Source: Streptomyces tropicalis
GTDB lineage: Bacteria; Actinomycetota; Actinomycetes; Streptomycetales; Streptomycetaceae
Length of the DNA: 64,000 bases
Assembly (NCBI RefSeq): GCF_029269835.1
Contig: NZ_JARJBB010000019.1
Location: 45,454-109,453 of the forward strand
Direction of reading: 5' to 3'
Part shown: in pieces, positions 28,739-36,702 of the stretch
Position numbering within the stretch: position 1 is the stretch's first letter
How the letters are laid out: each line of letters starts with the position of its first letter
The notes under the pieces: generated by a model
The model's database searches: none
What the model was told of the DNA's origin: nothing
Seen by the model: the letters and a program-made list of their open reading frames with translations, nothing else
Made by a program: the position numbers and the translations under genes

Positions 28739-30538
28739 CTATCCTGCCTCCTCGTCCGCGTGCAGGGCGAGGGCGGTGCCGACCAGGCCGATGTGGCTGA
28801 AGGCCTGCGGGAAGTTGCCGAGCTGCCGCCCGGCCACCGGGTCGTACTCCTCCGAGAGCAGTCCCACGTCGTTGGCGAGGCCCGCCAGCCGCTCGAACAG
28901 CGCGCGCGCCTCCTTCGTCCGGCCGGTCAGGTGCAGCGCGTCCGCCAGCCAGAACGAGCAGACCAGGAAGGCGCCCTCGCCGCCGGGAAGCCCGTCGACG
29001 GTGCCCGCGTCGGTGCTGTAGCGGCGCAGCAGCCCGTGCTCGTCCAGCTCCGCGCGGACCGCGTCCACGGTGCCGAGCACGCGCGGATCGTCCGCGGGCA
29101 GGAACCCGACCCTCGGTATCAGCAGCAGCGCGGCGTCCAGTTCGGCCGAGCCGTAGGACTGGGTGAAGGTGTTGCGGTCGGGGTCGTATCCCTTCTCGCA
29201 CACCTCGCGGTGCACCTCGTCGCGCAGCTCCCGCCAGCCGTCGAGGTCACCGGGCAGCTCCGGGTCCTCCTCCAGGGTGCGCACCGCGCGGTCGGCGGCC
29301 ACCCACACCATGACCTTGGAATGCACGAAGTGCCGGCGCCTGCCCCGCACCTCCCACAGCCCCTCGTCCGGCTCCCGCCAGGTCCTGCGCAGGAACTCCA
29401 GCAGGGTGCACTGGAGCGACCAGATGTGCGGCCGGGACGGCAGACCCGCGCGCCGGGCCAGCCACAGCGAGTCCAGCACCTCGCCGTACACGTCGAGCTG
29501 GCGCTGGCCGACGGCCTCGTTGCCGATCCGCACCGGCGCCGAGCCGGCGAAGCCGGACAGCCACGGCAGCTCGAACTCCGGCAGCCGCCGCTCGCCCGCC
29601 ACCCCGTACATGATCTGCAGGTCCGCCGGGGCGCCCGCGACCGCGCGCAGCAGCCAGTTCCGCCACGCCTCGGCCTCGTCCCGGTAGCCGGCGGCGAGCA
29701 GCGCGCCGAGGGTGAGGGTGGAGTCGCGCAGCCAGCAGTAGCGGTAGTCCCAGTTGCGCACGCCCCCCGGATCCTCCGGCAGGGACGTGGTGGCCGCGGC
29801 GACGATGCCGCCGGTGGGCTGGTAGGTGAGCGCCTTGAGGGTGATCAGGGAGCGCACGACCGTGTCCCGGTAGGGCCCGTCGTAGCGGCAGCGGGACGCC
29901 CAGGCCCGCCAGTCCTCGACGCTCTGCGCGAGCGCCTCGTGGGGGTCGATCAGCGCCGGCCGCGGTTCGTGCGAGGGGTGCCAGGTCAGGACGAACGCCA
30001 CCGTCTCCCCGGGACCGACGGTGAACTCCGCGTGGGTGCCGAAGTCCTCGCCCCAGGTGTGCACCTCGGGCTCGCTGCGCAGCCACGCCGAGTCCGGCCC
30101 GGCGACGGCGACCCGGTGGCCGTCGGACCGGCGCACCCACGGCACCACGGAGCCGTAGTCGAAGCGGAGCCGGAGCGTACTGCGCATCGTCACCCGGCCG
30201 CTGAGCCCCTCCACGATCCGGACCAGGTCCGGGGCGTGGTCGCGCTGCGGCATCAGGTCCGTGACGCGTACCGAGCCCTCGGGGGTGTCCCACTCGGTGT
30301 CGAGGACGAGGGTGTCCCGGCGGTAGGCGCGCCGGGTGCAGGGGCCCGTCGCGTCCCTGGGCGCGAGGCGCCAGTGGCCGTTGTCCTCGTCGCCGAGCAG
30401 CCGGGCGAAGCAGGCCCCGGAGTCGAAGCGGGGCAGGCAGAGCCAGTCGACGGAGCCGTCCCGGCTCACCAGGGCGGCGGTCTGCTCGTCGCCGATCAGC
30501 GCGTAGTCCTCGATCCGTGGATGCACGGATGTCCGCAT
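28739..30538 (-). CDS. GH15 family glycosidase (trehalase/glucoamylase-like)
   Basis: Cytosolic (alpha/alpha)6-barrel enzyme of about 599 residues. Landmarks are the N-terminal IEDYALIGDEQTAALVSRDGSVDWLCLPRFDS block common to bacterial GH15 trehalase-like proteins, NWDYRYCWLRDSTLTL (about 264-279, containing a catalytic acid region), MYGVAGERRLPE, and the late LLSEEYDPVAGRQLGNFPQAFSHIGL, which supplies the second acid. No signal peptide is seen. Trehalose hydrolysis is the best guess; glucoamylase activity is possible. The ATG at 30538 was chosen; a TTG 21 nt upstream is an alternative. Confidence 0.88.
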   Translation of the reverse strand: MRTSVHPRIEDYALIGDEQTAALVSRDGSVDWLCLPRFDSGACFARLLGDEDNGHWRLAPRDATGPCTRRAYRRDTLVLDTEWDTPEGSVRVTDLMPQRDHAPDLVRIVEGLSGRVTMRSTLRLRFDYGSVVPWVRRSDGHRVAVAGPDSAWLRSEPEVHTWGEDFGTHAEFTVGPGETVAFVLTWHPSHEPRPALIDPHEALAQSVEDWRAWASRCRYDGPYRDTVVRSLITLKALTYQPTGGIVAAATTSLPEDPGGVRNWDYRYCWLRDSTLTLGALLAAGYRDEAEAWRNWLLRAVAGAPADLQIMYGVAGERRLPEFELPWLSGFAGSAPVRIGNEAVGQRQLDVYGEVLDSLWLARRAGLPSRPHIWSLQCTLLEFLRRTWREPDEGLWEVRGRRRHFVHSKVMVWVAADRAVRTLEEDPELPGDLDGWRELRDEVHREVCEKGYDPDRNTFTQSYGSAELDAALLLIPRVGFLPADDPRVLGTVDAVRAELDEHGLLRRYSTDAGTVDGLPGGEGAFLVCSFWLADALHLTGRTKEARALFERLAGLANDVGLLSEEYDPVAGRQLGNFPQAFSHIGLVGTALALHADEEAG

Positions 30539-30597
30539 TCCCCGAGGTCCGGGGCGCAATCAGGGGCCGCGGCGCCGGTCGGGACCCGGGCGGGGCC

Positions 30598-31503
30598 TCA
30601 GACCGTGGCCGGCTCCGCCTCCTCGACGTCCTTCCGCGCGGCCGTGGCGGTGCGCTCCCTGGCCTCACGGCGGGCCAGGGCGGCCCAGCCGACGGGGACG
30701 GCCGCCGCGAACAGCCACCACTGCACCGCGTACGGGAGGTTGATGTCCCCCAGGCCGATCCAGCTCGTGTCCTCCTGGGGCGACGGGATCAGCCGGGGGC
30801 CGCCGCTCCCGGGCGCGGGCGCGAGGAGTTCGACGTAGCCGCCGAGCACCGCCCTGGCGGAGGTGTCGCCGGAGCCGCGCAGCAGCGCGCCCACCTGCCC
30901 GCTGTTGATCAGCATGATCTGGCGGTCGGGCAGGCCCCTGACGTTCTTGATGCCGCTCGCGGCCGTCGTCTCGTCCCGCATGAGCCGGCCGGTGACGGTG
31001 ACCTCTCCGGCGGCGGGGGCCGGGATGTCGGGGAAGGCGGTCTGCGAGGCGGGTGAGGGCACCCAGCCCCGGTTGACGAGGAGCACCTTGCCGTCGTCCA
31101 GCACGAACGGGGTCAGCACGTGGTAGCCGACCTGGTCGTCCGCGTTCGTCCGGCGGCGCACCACCAGTTCGTGCGCGGTGTCGAAGCGGCCCTTCGCGGT
31201 CACCCGGCGGTAGATGTCGTCGTGTGCGACCGTCCCGCCGACCGAGGTGAGCGACTCGGCGGCCACGGGTTTCGCCGCCAGCGAGGCGTCGATCACCTTG
31301 TTCAGGGCCTGCCGGTGGTCGTGGCGGTGCAGCTGCCAGAAACCCAGCCGGATCATCGTCGGGATGAGCAGCAGGGCCACGAGGGTGAGGATCACCCACT
31401 GGCGGGTCAGGAGGAAGCGGTACACCCCACGACGGTACCTCTCGGGCCGTGGGGTGTTTTCGCCAGGGGTGTCCCGCAGGTCCGTACCGGACCCGGTCGG
31501 CAT
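30598..31503 (-). CDS. SURF1-family cytochrome oxidase assembly protein
   Basis: Membrane protein of up to 301 residues likely to help assemble the aa3-type cytochrome c oxidase. Two transmembrane helices flank the soluble domain: YRFLLTRQWVILTLVALLLI near the N-terminus and VQWWLFAAAVPVGWAAL near the C-terminus. SURF1 hallmarks include GFWQLHRHDHRQALN, VGYHVLTPFVLDDGKVLLVNRGW and LPYAVQWW. The annotated ATG at 31503 lies 4 nt after the upstream stop and adds 26 residues. The usual family start corresponds to the GTG at 31425 (YRFLL follows), which sits within a hairpin. Which is used is open. Confidence 0.88.
   Translation of the reverse strand: MPTGSGTDLRDTPGENTPRPERYRRGVYRFLLTRQWVILTLVALLLIPTMIRLGFWQLHRHDHRQALNKVIDASLAAKPVAAESLTSVGGTVAHDDIYRRVTAKGRFDTAHELVVRRRTNADDQVGYHVLTPFVLDDGKVLLVNRGWVPSPASQTAFPDIPAPAAGEVTVTGRLMRDETTAASGIKNVRGLPDRQIMLINSGQVGALLRGSGDTSARAVLGGYVELLAPAPGSGGPRLIPSPQEDTSWIGLGDINLPYAVQWWLFAAAVPVGWAALARREARERTATAARKDVEEAEPATV
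31422..31457. promoter_or_regulatory. Hairpin over the internal SURF1 start region
   Basis: ACACCCCAC (31422-31430) pairs with GTGGGGTGT (31449-31457) around an 18-nt loop. On the plus strand it is followed by a short T run; on the minus (sense) strand it covers the GTG at 31425. It may hide that start codon in the mRNA or act as an antisense-strand terminator. Confidence 0.35.
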
Positions 31504-31507
31504 TCCG

Positions 31508-31741
31508 TCAGACGCGATCGACGATCCCGGCCCTCCCCTCGGCGCGGGCGCAGTGGGCGCCGCAGTAGAAGTGGCCCTCGACCTCGACGCCCTGGCCGAT
31601 GATCTGCACCCGGCAGTGCTCGCAGATCGGGGCCATGCGGTGGATCGCGCAGGAGAAACAGTCGAAGACGTGCACCGCGCCCTGCGCGTGCACCTCGAAG
31701 GTCATTCCGTAGTCATTGCCGCATACTTCGCATCTCGCCAT
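31508..31741 (-). CDS. Small zinc-ribbon-type protein
   Basis: A 77-residue protein with four CxxC-like pairs: CEVCGND, FDCFSCAIH, ICEHCRVQ and YCGAHC, plus conserved His residues, so it should bind two zinc ions. No DNA-binding basic patch is obvious. Similar Cys-rich proteins are common, uncharacterised members of Streptomyces genomes. The ATG at 31741 precedes MARCEVCGNDYGM. Its stop lies 4 nt before the annotated SURF1 ATG, so the two may be translated together. Confidence 0.8.
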   Translation of the reverse strand: MARCEVCGNDYGMTFEVHAQGAVHVFDCFSCAIHRMAPICEHCRVQIIGQGVEVEGHFYCGAHCARAEGRAGIVDRV

Positions 31742-31930
31742 GCGCCACAGGGTGAGCCGTGCCCGCCGCCCGTGCGAGCGGGCTGCGGGCGAGTCGCCCG
31801 GCAATCACCCGTCCGTACGGTCGCCCGCGGGCCGCACCCGTCACCCGGGTGGCGGGGGAGCGGGGCGGGGCGTCCGCGCGGGGGCGTGTGCCGTGCCCGG
31901 CGCGGGAGTGTGTGCGGGGCACCACGACGG

Positions 31931-32938
31931 TCAGGGGCGCGGCGCCGTCCCCCCGGCGCCGTCCGCCGGTTCGACGTCCCGGAGCAGCTGCCCGAAGGCG
32001 GCCTCGTCCACCACCGGCGTCCCGTACTGCCGGGCCCGGGCTGTCTTCGACGTGCCCGAGTCCGGGTCGTTGGTCACCAGCAGGCTGGTCAGCCGGGACA
32101 GGCTCGTGGCGACGTGCAGCCCCGCCTCGGTCGCCCGGTCCTCCAGCAGCTCGCGCTCGACGGAGGTGTCGCCGGAGAACGCCACCCGCATGCCCTGCTT
32201 GAGCCTGCGGCCCTCCTCGTACCGGCCCGGGTTCGGGTGGGGGCAGGCGGGCCGCTTCCGGGAGGGCCGCCAACTGCTCGCCCGGTAGCCGCCGTAGCCG
32301 CCCGACGGCTGACGCGGCACGGCCCGGTCCGACCACTCCGTCAGCGGCCGGCACTCCAGCAGCGGCAGCCGCACGCCGCGCTCCGCCGCCGCCCGCAGGC
32401 TCGGCCGGAACGCCTCCGCCAGCACCCGCGCGTCGTCCAGCGCGTGGTGCGCCCGCTGCTGCACGACGCCGAAGTGCGCGGCCAGGGACTCCAGCTTGTG
32501 GTTGGGCAGCGGCAGGTCCAGCTCCTTCGCCAGCGCGATGGTGCACAGCCGCTGCCGCACCGGCGCCCGGCGCTCCGCGCGCGCGTACTCGCGGGCGATC
32601 ATCTGCCAGTCGAAGACGGCGTTGTGCGCGACGAGCACCCGGTCCGCCAGCCGTGCCGCGAACTCCCCGGCGACGTCCGCGAACAGCGGCGCGCCCTCCA
32701 GCACCTCGCTCGTCAGACCGTGGATCCACACCGGACCCGGGTCCCGCTCGGGATTGACGAGCGTGTACCAGTGGTCCTCGACCTCGCCGCGCGCGTCCAG
32801 CCGGTAGACGGCCGCCGAGATGATGCGGTCGTCCCGGGCCAGACCCGTGGTCTCCACGTCAACGACCGCGTATCCCTGCGGATACGCGGCCGGCCACGCT
32901 GCGGGGGCGGGCGCTTCCGTCGTGCGGTCTTCGAGCAT
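31931..32938 (-). CDS. DEDDh 3'-5' exonuclease with C-terminal BRCT domain
   Basis: A 335-residue nuclease related to the proofreading epsilon subunit. The DEDDh residues are visible: VVDVETTG (Exo I), AHNAVFDWQM (Exo II) and AHHALDDARV (Exo III). The C-terminal region, about residues 250-325, reads as a BRCT domain (GMRVAFSGDTSVERELLEDR, then SLLVTNDPDSGTSKTARARQ and TPVVDEAAFGQLL), like that of bacterial DNA ligase. A Tyr/Gly/Arg-rich linker joins them. Such proteins may trim 3' ends in repair. The ATG at 32938 is chosen; a GTG 6 nt upstream is possible. Confidence 0.88.
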   Translation of the reverse strand: MLEDRTTEAPAPAAWPAAYPQGYAVVDVETTGLARDDRIISAAVYRLDARGEVEDHWYTLVNPERDPGPVWIHGLTSEVLEGAPLFADVAGEFAARLADRVLVAHNAVFDWQMIAREYARAERRAPVRQRLCTIALAKELDLPLPNHKLESLAAHFGVVQQRAHHALDDARVLAEAFRPSLRAAAERGVRLPLLECRPLTEWSDRAVPRQPSGGYGGYRASSWRPSRKRPACPHPNPGRYEEGRRLKQGMRVAFSGDTSVERELLEDRATEAGLHVATSLSRLTSLLVTNDPDSGTSKTARARQYGTPVVDEAAFGQLLRDVEPADGAGGTAPRP

Positions 32939-33616
32939 GGTCACTGAGGATACGGGCCACGACCGACAGCCCCGCCCCGCAGGGGCCCGCCGCCGCACCC
33001 ACCACCGACGGCCTCCCGGACCGGCGCCCGCGCCCCCGCACAGCCCCGGTGCAGCCTCCGGAGCGCGCTCCGCGCCCACCCCGCCCGCCACGCAGGGAAG
33101 TTCACGGCCTCCGACGGCCCCGCCCGGCCGGTGCCGTCCGGACTCCGCGACCGGGCCCCGCAGCCGCCTGCCGGACGTGCCGCACCCCGAGGCGGGCCCG
33201 CTGTGGGGCGGCCCGGCGCCGCCGCCGCACCGCCGGGACACCGCCGCCGCGGCGGCCCCGCGGCCAACCCGGCGCGTTCCGGCGCCGCTTCACCGGCGGC
33301 ACACCGGCGCCCCGGACCGCCCGCCGCGCGCCCGCGCCCCACGCCACCGCTCCGGGAGCGGACCCGGAAGCCGAACTCCCCGCCAGGACCCCCGGGTACC
33401 GGCGGGAGCGCCACCGACCGCCGACGGCGCGCGCCCCTGCCGCGCGCCGGACGGGCACCACCCGTACGCCCCCGCGGGGCCGTCGCATGCCGCACCGTCA
33501 GGTCCCGCAGCCCCGCGCGGCCGGGCAGGGGCGCCGGAGCGGGCCCCGGCCGGTACGGTCCGCTTCCCCTGCGCCGGTCCGCGCACGGCGGCACCGCGGA
33601 TGGGATCCTGCCGGAT
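32939..33616. other. 678-bp gap with no recognisable gene
   Basis: Very GC-rich stretch between the divergent exonuclease and VIT1-type genes. Long open frames on both strands here have Arg/Pro/Ala-dominated translations with no domain character, the usual by-product of high GC. I found no repeat array, strong dyad or small gene worth reporting. Promoters for both flanking genes presumably lie within it. Confidence 0.6.
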
Positions 33617-34324
33617 GTGACGCAACCCACGCACGCCGAGGAGCACGGCGCCCTCGGCTCCCGCCTCAACTGGCTGCGCGCGGCGGTCCTCGGCGCGAAC
33701 GACGGCATCGTCTCCACCGCGGGCCTCGTCGTCGGCGTGGCCGGAGCGACCGACTCCCGCTCGGCGCTGCTGACCGCCGGGCTGGCCGGACTGCTCGCCG
33801 GGTCGATGTCGATGGCGGCCGGGGAGTACGTCTCGGTGTCCACCCAGCGCGACTCGGAGAAGGCCGCGCTCGCCACCGAGAAGCGGGAGCTGCGCGACCA
33901 GCCCGACGCGGAGCTCGAGGAGCTGACCTGCCTGCTCGCCGACCGCGGTTTGTCCCGGGAGGTGGCCCGGGAGGCGGCGGAGCAGCTCACCGAACGGGAC
34001 GCGCTGCGCGCCCACGCCCAGGTCGAGCTCGGCATCGACCCCGACGAGCTGACGAACCCCTGGCACGCGGCCGGGGCGAGCTTCCTCGCCTTCACCGTGG
34101 GCGCGCTGCTCCCGCTGCTCGCGATCGTCCTGCCCCCGGCGGCCTGGCGGCTGCCGGTCACCGTGCTGTCGGTGCTCACCACCCTCGTCCTCACCGGCTG
34201 GGCCGGCGCCCGGCTGGGCGCCGCGCGGCCGGGCCGCGCAGTGCTGCGCAACGTCGCCGGCGGCGCGCTGGCGATGGCCGTGACCTACGCGGCGGGCGCA
34301 CTGCTGGGCGCGGCCGGGGTCTGA
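33617..34324 (+). CDS. VIT1/CCC1-family iron or manganese transporter
   Basis: Membrane protein of 235 residues related to plant VIT1 and yeast CCC1, which move Fe2+ or Mn2+ out of the cytosol. The first two helices contain AAVLGANDGIVSTAGLVVGVAG and GLLAGSMSMAAGEYVSVSTQRDSE, the signature region. A cytosolic helical loop follows (residues about 85-140, with many Glu residues that could bind metal), and then three more helices. The GTG at 33617 is in frame; the overlapping ATG at 33615 is not. The role in bacteria is probably metal detoxification. Confidence 0.88.
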   Translation: MTQPTHAEEHGALGSRLNWLRAAVLGANDGIVSTAGLVVGVAGATDSRSALLTAGLAGLLAGSMSMAAGEYVSVSTQRDSEKAALATEKRELRDQPDAELEELTCLLADRGLSREVAREAAEQLTERDALRAHAQVELGIDPDELTNPWHAAGASFLAFTVGALLPLLAIVLPPAAWRLPVTVLSVLTTLVLTGWAGARLGAARPGRAVLRNVAGGALAMAVTYAAGALLGAAGV

Positions 34325-34457
34325 CCGCCCGGGCCGGCGCGGTCCGGGGGACCCTGCCCGCGCACCGGCCCACGGTGACGTCGTACCGTGAAGAACGCGC
34401 CCGACCACCCCCCGGGCGCACACCCCCAGCAGCCTGAGACCGAGAAGGATCCTCGTC

Positions 34458-35504
34458 ATGCGCGCCACCACCATCCACGCCCCCTTCGACATGCGTGTGG
34501 AGGAGGTGCCCGAGCCCGTGGTGCAGTTCCCCACCGACGCCGTCGTGCGGGTGCTGCGGTCGTGCATCTGCGGCAGCGACCTGTGGGCGTACCGCGGCGA
34601 GGCCGCCCGGCAGCCGGGGCAGCGCATCGGGCACGAGTTCCTCGGCGTGGTCGAGGAGACCGGCTCCGACGTGACCACCGTGCAGCGCGGCGACCTCGTG
34701 GTGGCGCCCTTCATGTGGTCCGACGGCGTCTGCGACTACTGCCGCGACGGACTGACCACCTCCTGCGAGCACGGCGGCTTCTGGGGCACGGTCGGCTCCG
34801 ACGGCGGCCAGGGCGAGGCCGTGCGGGTGCCCTTCGCCGACGGCACCCTGGTCCAGCTGCCCCGGGAGGCCGCCTCCGACGACCGGCTGCTGTCGGCGCT
34901 GCTGACCCTGTCCGACGTCCTGGGCACGGGCCACCACGCGGCCCTCGGCGCCGGGGTCCGCCCGGGCGCCACCGTGGCCGTGGTCGGCGACGGCGCCGTC
35001 GGCCTGTGCGCGGTCCTCGCCGCGAAGCGGCTGGGCGCCGAGCGCATCATCGCCCTCGGCCGGCACCAGGTCCGCACCGACATCGCCCGCCGGTTCGGCG
35101 CCACCGACGTCGTCGCCGCGCGCGGCGACGAGGCCGTGGCCGCTGTCCGGGAGCTCACCCGCGGCCAGGGCGCCCACGCCGTCGTCGAGGCGGTCGGCAC
35201 CGAGCAGTCCATGCGCACCGCCATCGGCGTCACCCGCGACGGCGGCGCCGTCGGCTTCGTCGGCGTCCCGCACGGCAGCGGCACCGGCGTGGACCTCGGG
35301 GTCATGTTCGACCGGAACATCGCGCTGCGCGGCGGTGTCGCCCCGGTCCGCTCCTACATCCCGGAGCTGCTGCCCGACGTCCTCGACGGCACGATCGACC
35401 CGTCGCCGGTGTTCGACATGACCGTCGACCTGAACGGCGTGCCCGACGGCTACAAGGCGATGGACGAGCGCGTCGCCCTCAAGGTGCTCGTCACCAACGG
35501 CTGA
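34458..35504 (+). CDS. Zinc-dependent alcohol dehydrogenase family protein
   Basis: MDR-superfamily oxidoreductase of 348 residues. The N-terminal GroES-like domain has the catalytic zinc residues in SCICGSDLWAY and IGHEFLGVV, and the structural zinc cysteines in GVCDYCRDGLTTSCEHGG. The NAD(P)-binding fold starts with VAVVGDGAVGLCAVLAAKRLGA. The substrate is unknown; closest in pattern are Streptomyces enzymes labelled glutathione-independent or general alcohol dehydrogenases. The ATG at 34458 has GAAGGA 8 nt upstream. Confidence 0.9.
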   Translation: MRATTIHAPFDMRVEEVPEPVVQFPTDAVVRVLRSCICGSDLWAYRGEAARQPGQRIGHEFLGVVEETGSDVTTVQRGDLVVAPFMWSDGVCDYCRDGLTTSCEHGGFWGTVGSDGGQGEAVRVPFADGTLVQLPREAASDDRLLSALLTLSDVLGTGHHAALGAGVRPGATVAVVGDGAVGLCAVLAAKRLGAERIIALGRHQVRTDIARRFGATDVVAARGDEAVAAVRELTRGQGAHAVVEAVGTEQSMRTAIGVTRDGGAVGFVGVPHGSGTGVDLGVMFDRNIALRGGVAPVRSYIPELLPDVLDGTIDPSPVFDMTVDLNGVPDGYKAMDERVALKVLVTNG

Positions 35505-35588
35505 CCGGTCGGCCCCACCCGGCCCGGTCCGCGCCGGTCCGACCCTTTCCGCGCCGCCCGGCGCGGACCGCGGCGGCCGGCGGGGACC

Positions 35589-36611
35589 TCACGGCCGGCC
35601 GGACGGCAGGGGCAGCGCGGTCAGCAGGCCCGACACCGCGACCACCGCCGCGAGCACGGCGATCTCCGCCCGCGCGGGGGCGCACGCGGCCAGCGGGTCC
35701 CGTGACCGGGCCAGCCGGATCCGCGCGCACAGCGCGAGCAGGGCGACGGCCGCCACCAGGACCGCCTTGGCGAGCAGGGTGCGCCCGTACGCCGTCGCCG
35801 TCAGCTGGTGGCCGAGGGTGCCCGCGGGCATCCGGCGCAGCGTGCTGCACACGCCGGTGGCGGTGACCGCGGCCACCAGCACGCCCGCCGTGCGCGCGTA
35901 GCGCCCCAGCAGCGCGGCACCGGCCCGGTGGCCGCGCCAGCACCGCAGGGTGCGCAGGACGTGCAGCAGCGCGCCCGCCCACAGCGCCGCGCACGCCACG
36001 TGCACCAGCGTCAGCGCGGACCCGGTCAGCGGGCCGTGCTCGGCGGGCGGGTGGGCGCGCAGGGCCTCCGCCACGATCACCAGGGCCGCGGGCCACAGCT
36101 GCGTCGCGGGGCGGCGCGGCACCGGGCGGCGCGACACGGAGCAGACACCCGCCACGAGGAACGCGCCGGCCTCCAGCACGGCGAGCGAGCCGTCCCGGCT
36201 CCCGAGCACGGCACCGGGACCGCCCGCGCCGGGGGCGTGCGCCGGCGGTGCGCCGCGGGCGGCCAGGACCGCCGTCCCGAGCGCGGCGAGCAGCCCGGCG
36301 GCGGCCGCGTACGGCGCCCAGCTCGCGGGCCGGTCCTCCGGGGCGCCCGGCAGGCGGCGGGCGATCCCGACGACGGACAGCTCGCCCAGCGGTATGCACA
36401 CGGCCGCGAACAGCACCGCCCGCAGCAGGGCGGTCGCGCCCGTGCCGGGGGCGGCCGCCTGCCCGGTGCCGTGCAGCGCGACGGCCGGGCCGAACAGCGG
36501 GACCAGCGTGGCGAACGCCACCAGGACGAGGGCGGCGAGAGCCCGCACCGTCGCCGAACGGCGGTCCGCCCGGCGCGTATCGGCGTCGGCGGGCGGACGT
36601 ATCAGCGTCAT
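35589..36611 (-). CDS. CopD-family multi-helix membrane protein
   Basis: A 340-residue protein with about eight or nine hydrophobic helices and the CopD-type region HVACAALWAGALLHVLRTLR and STLRRMPAGTLGHQLTATAYGRTLLAKAVLV, containing conserved His and Lys residues. CopD proteins are linked to copper import or resistance. The usual CopC partner domain is absent and no copper genes are adjacent. The ATG at 36611 starts MTLIRPPAD. It ends facing the alcohol dehydrogenase gene. Confidence 0.82.
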   Translation of the reverse strand: MTLIRPPADADTRRADRRSATVRALAALVLVAFATLVPLFGPAVALHGTGQAAAPGTGATALLRAVLFAAVCIPLGELSVVGIARRLPGAPEDRPASWAPYAAAAGLLAALGTAVLAARGAPPAHAPGAGGPGAVLGSRDGSLAVLEAGAFLVAGVCSVSRRPVPRRPATQLWPAALVIVAEALRAHPPAEHGPLTGSALTLVHVACAALWAGALLHVLRTLRCWRGHRAGAALLGRYARTAGVLVAAVTATGVCSTLRRMPAGTLGHQLTATAYGRTLLAKAVLVAAVALLALCARIRLARSRDPLAACAPARAEIAVLAAVVAVSGLLTALPLPSGRP

Positions 36612-36702
36612 CCACCGAGCTTCACCAGCCGCCGGGGCGGGGACAACCGGAGGAGCGGCAACCGGGGGACACCCGGCGGCGCGCCGCCCCGGTGTCCCCG
36701 TG

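Noticed and set aside
32939..33616. Long frames on both strands in the gap between the exonuclease and VIT1-type genes
   Set aside because: Composition only; no motif, ribosome site or helix pattern.
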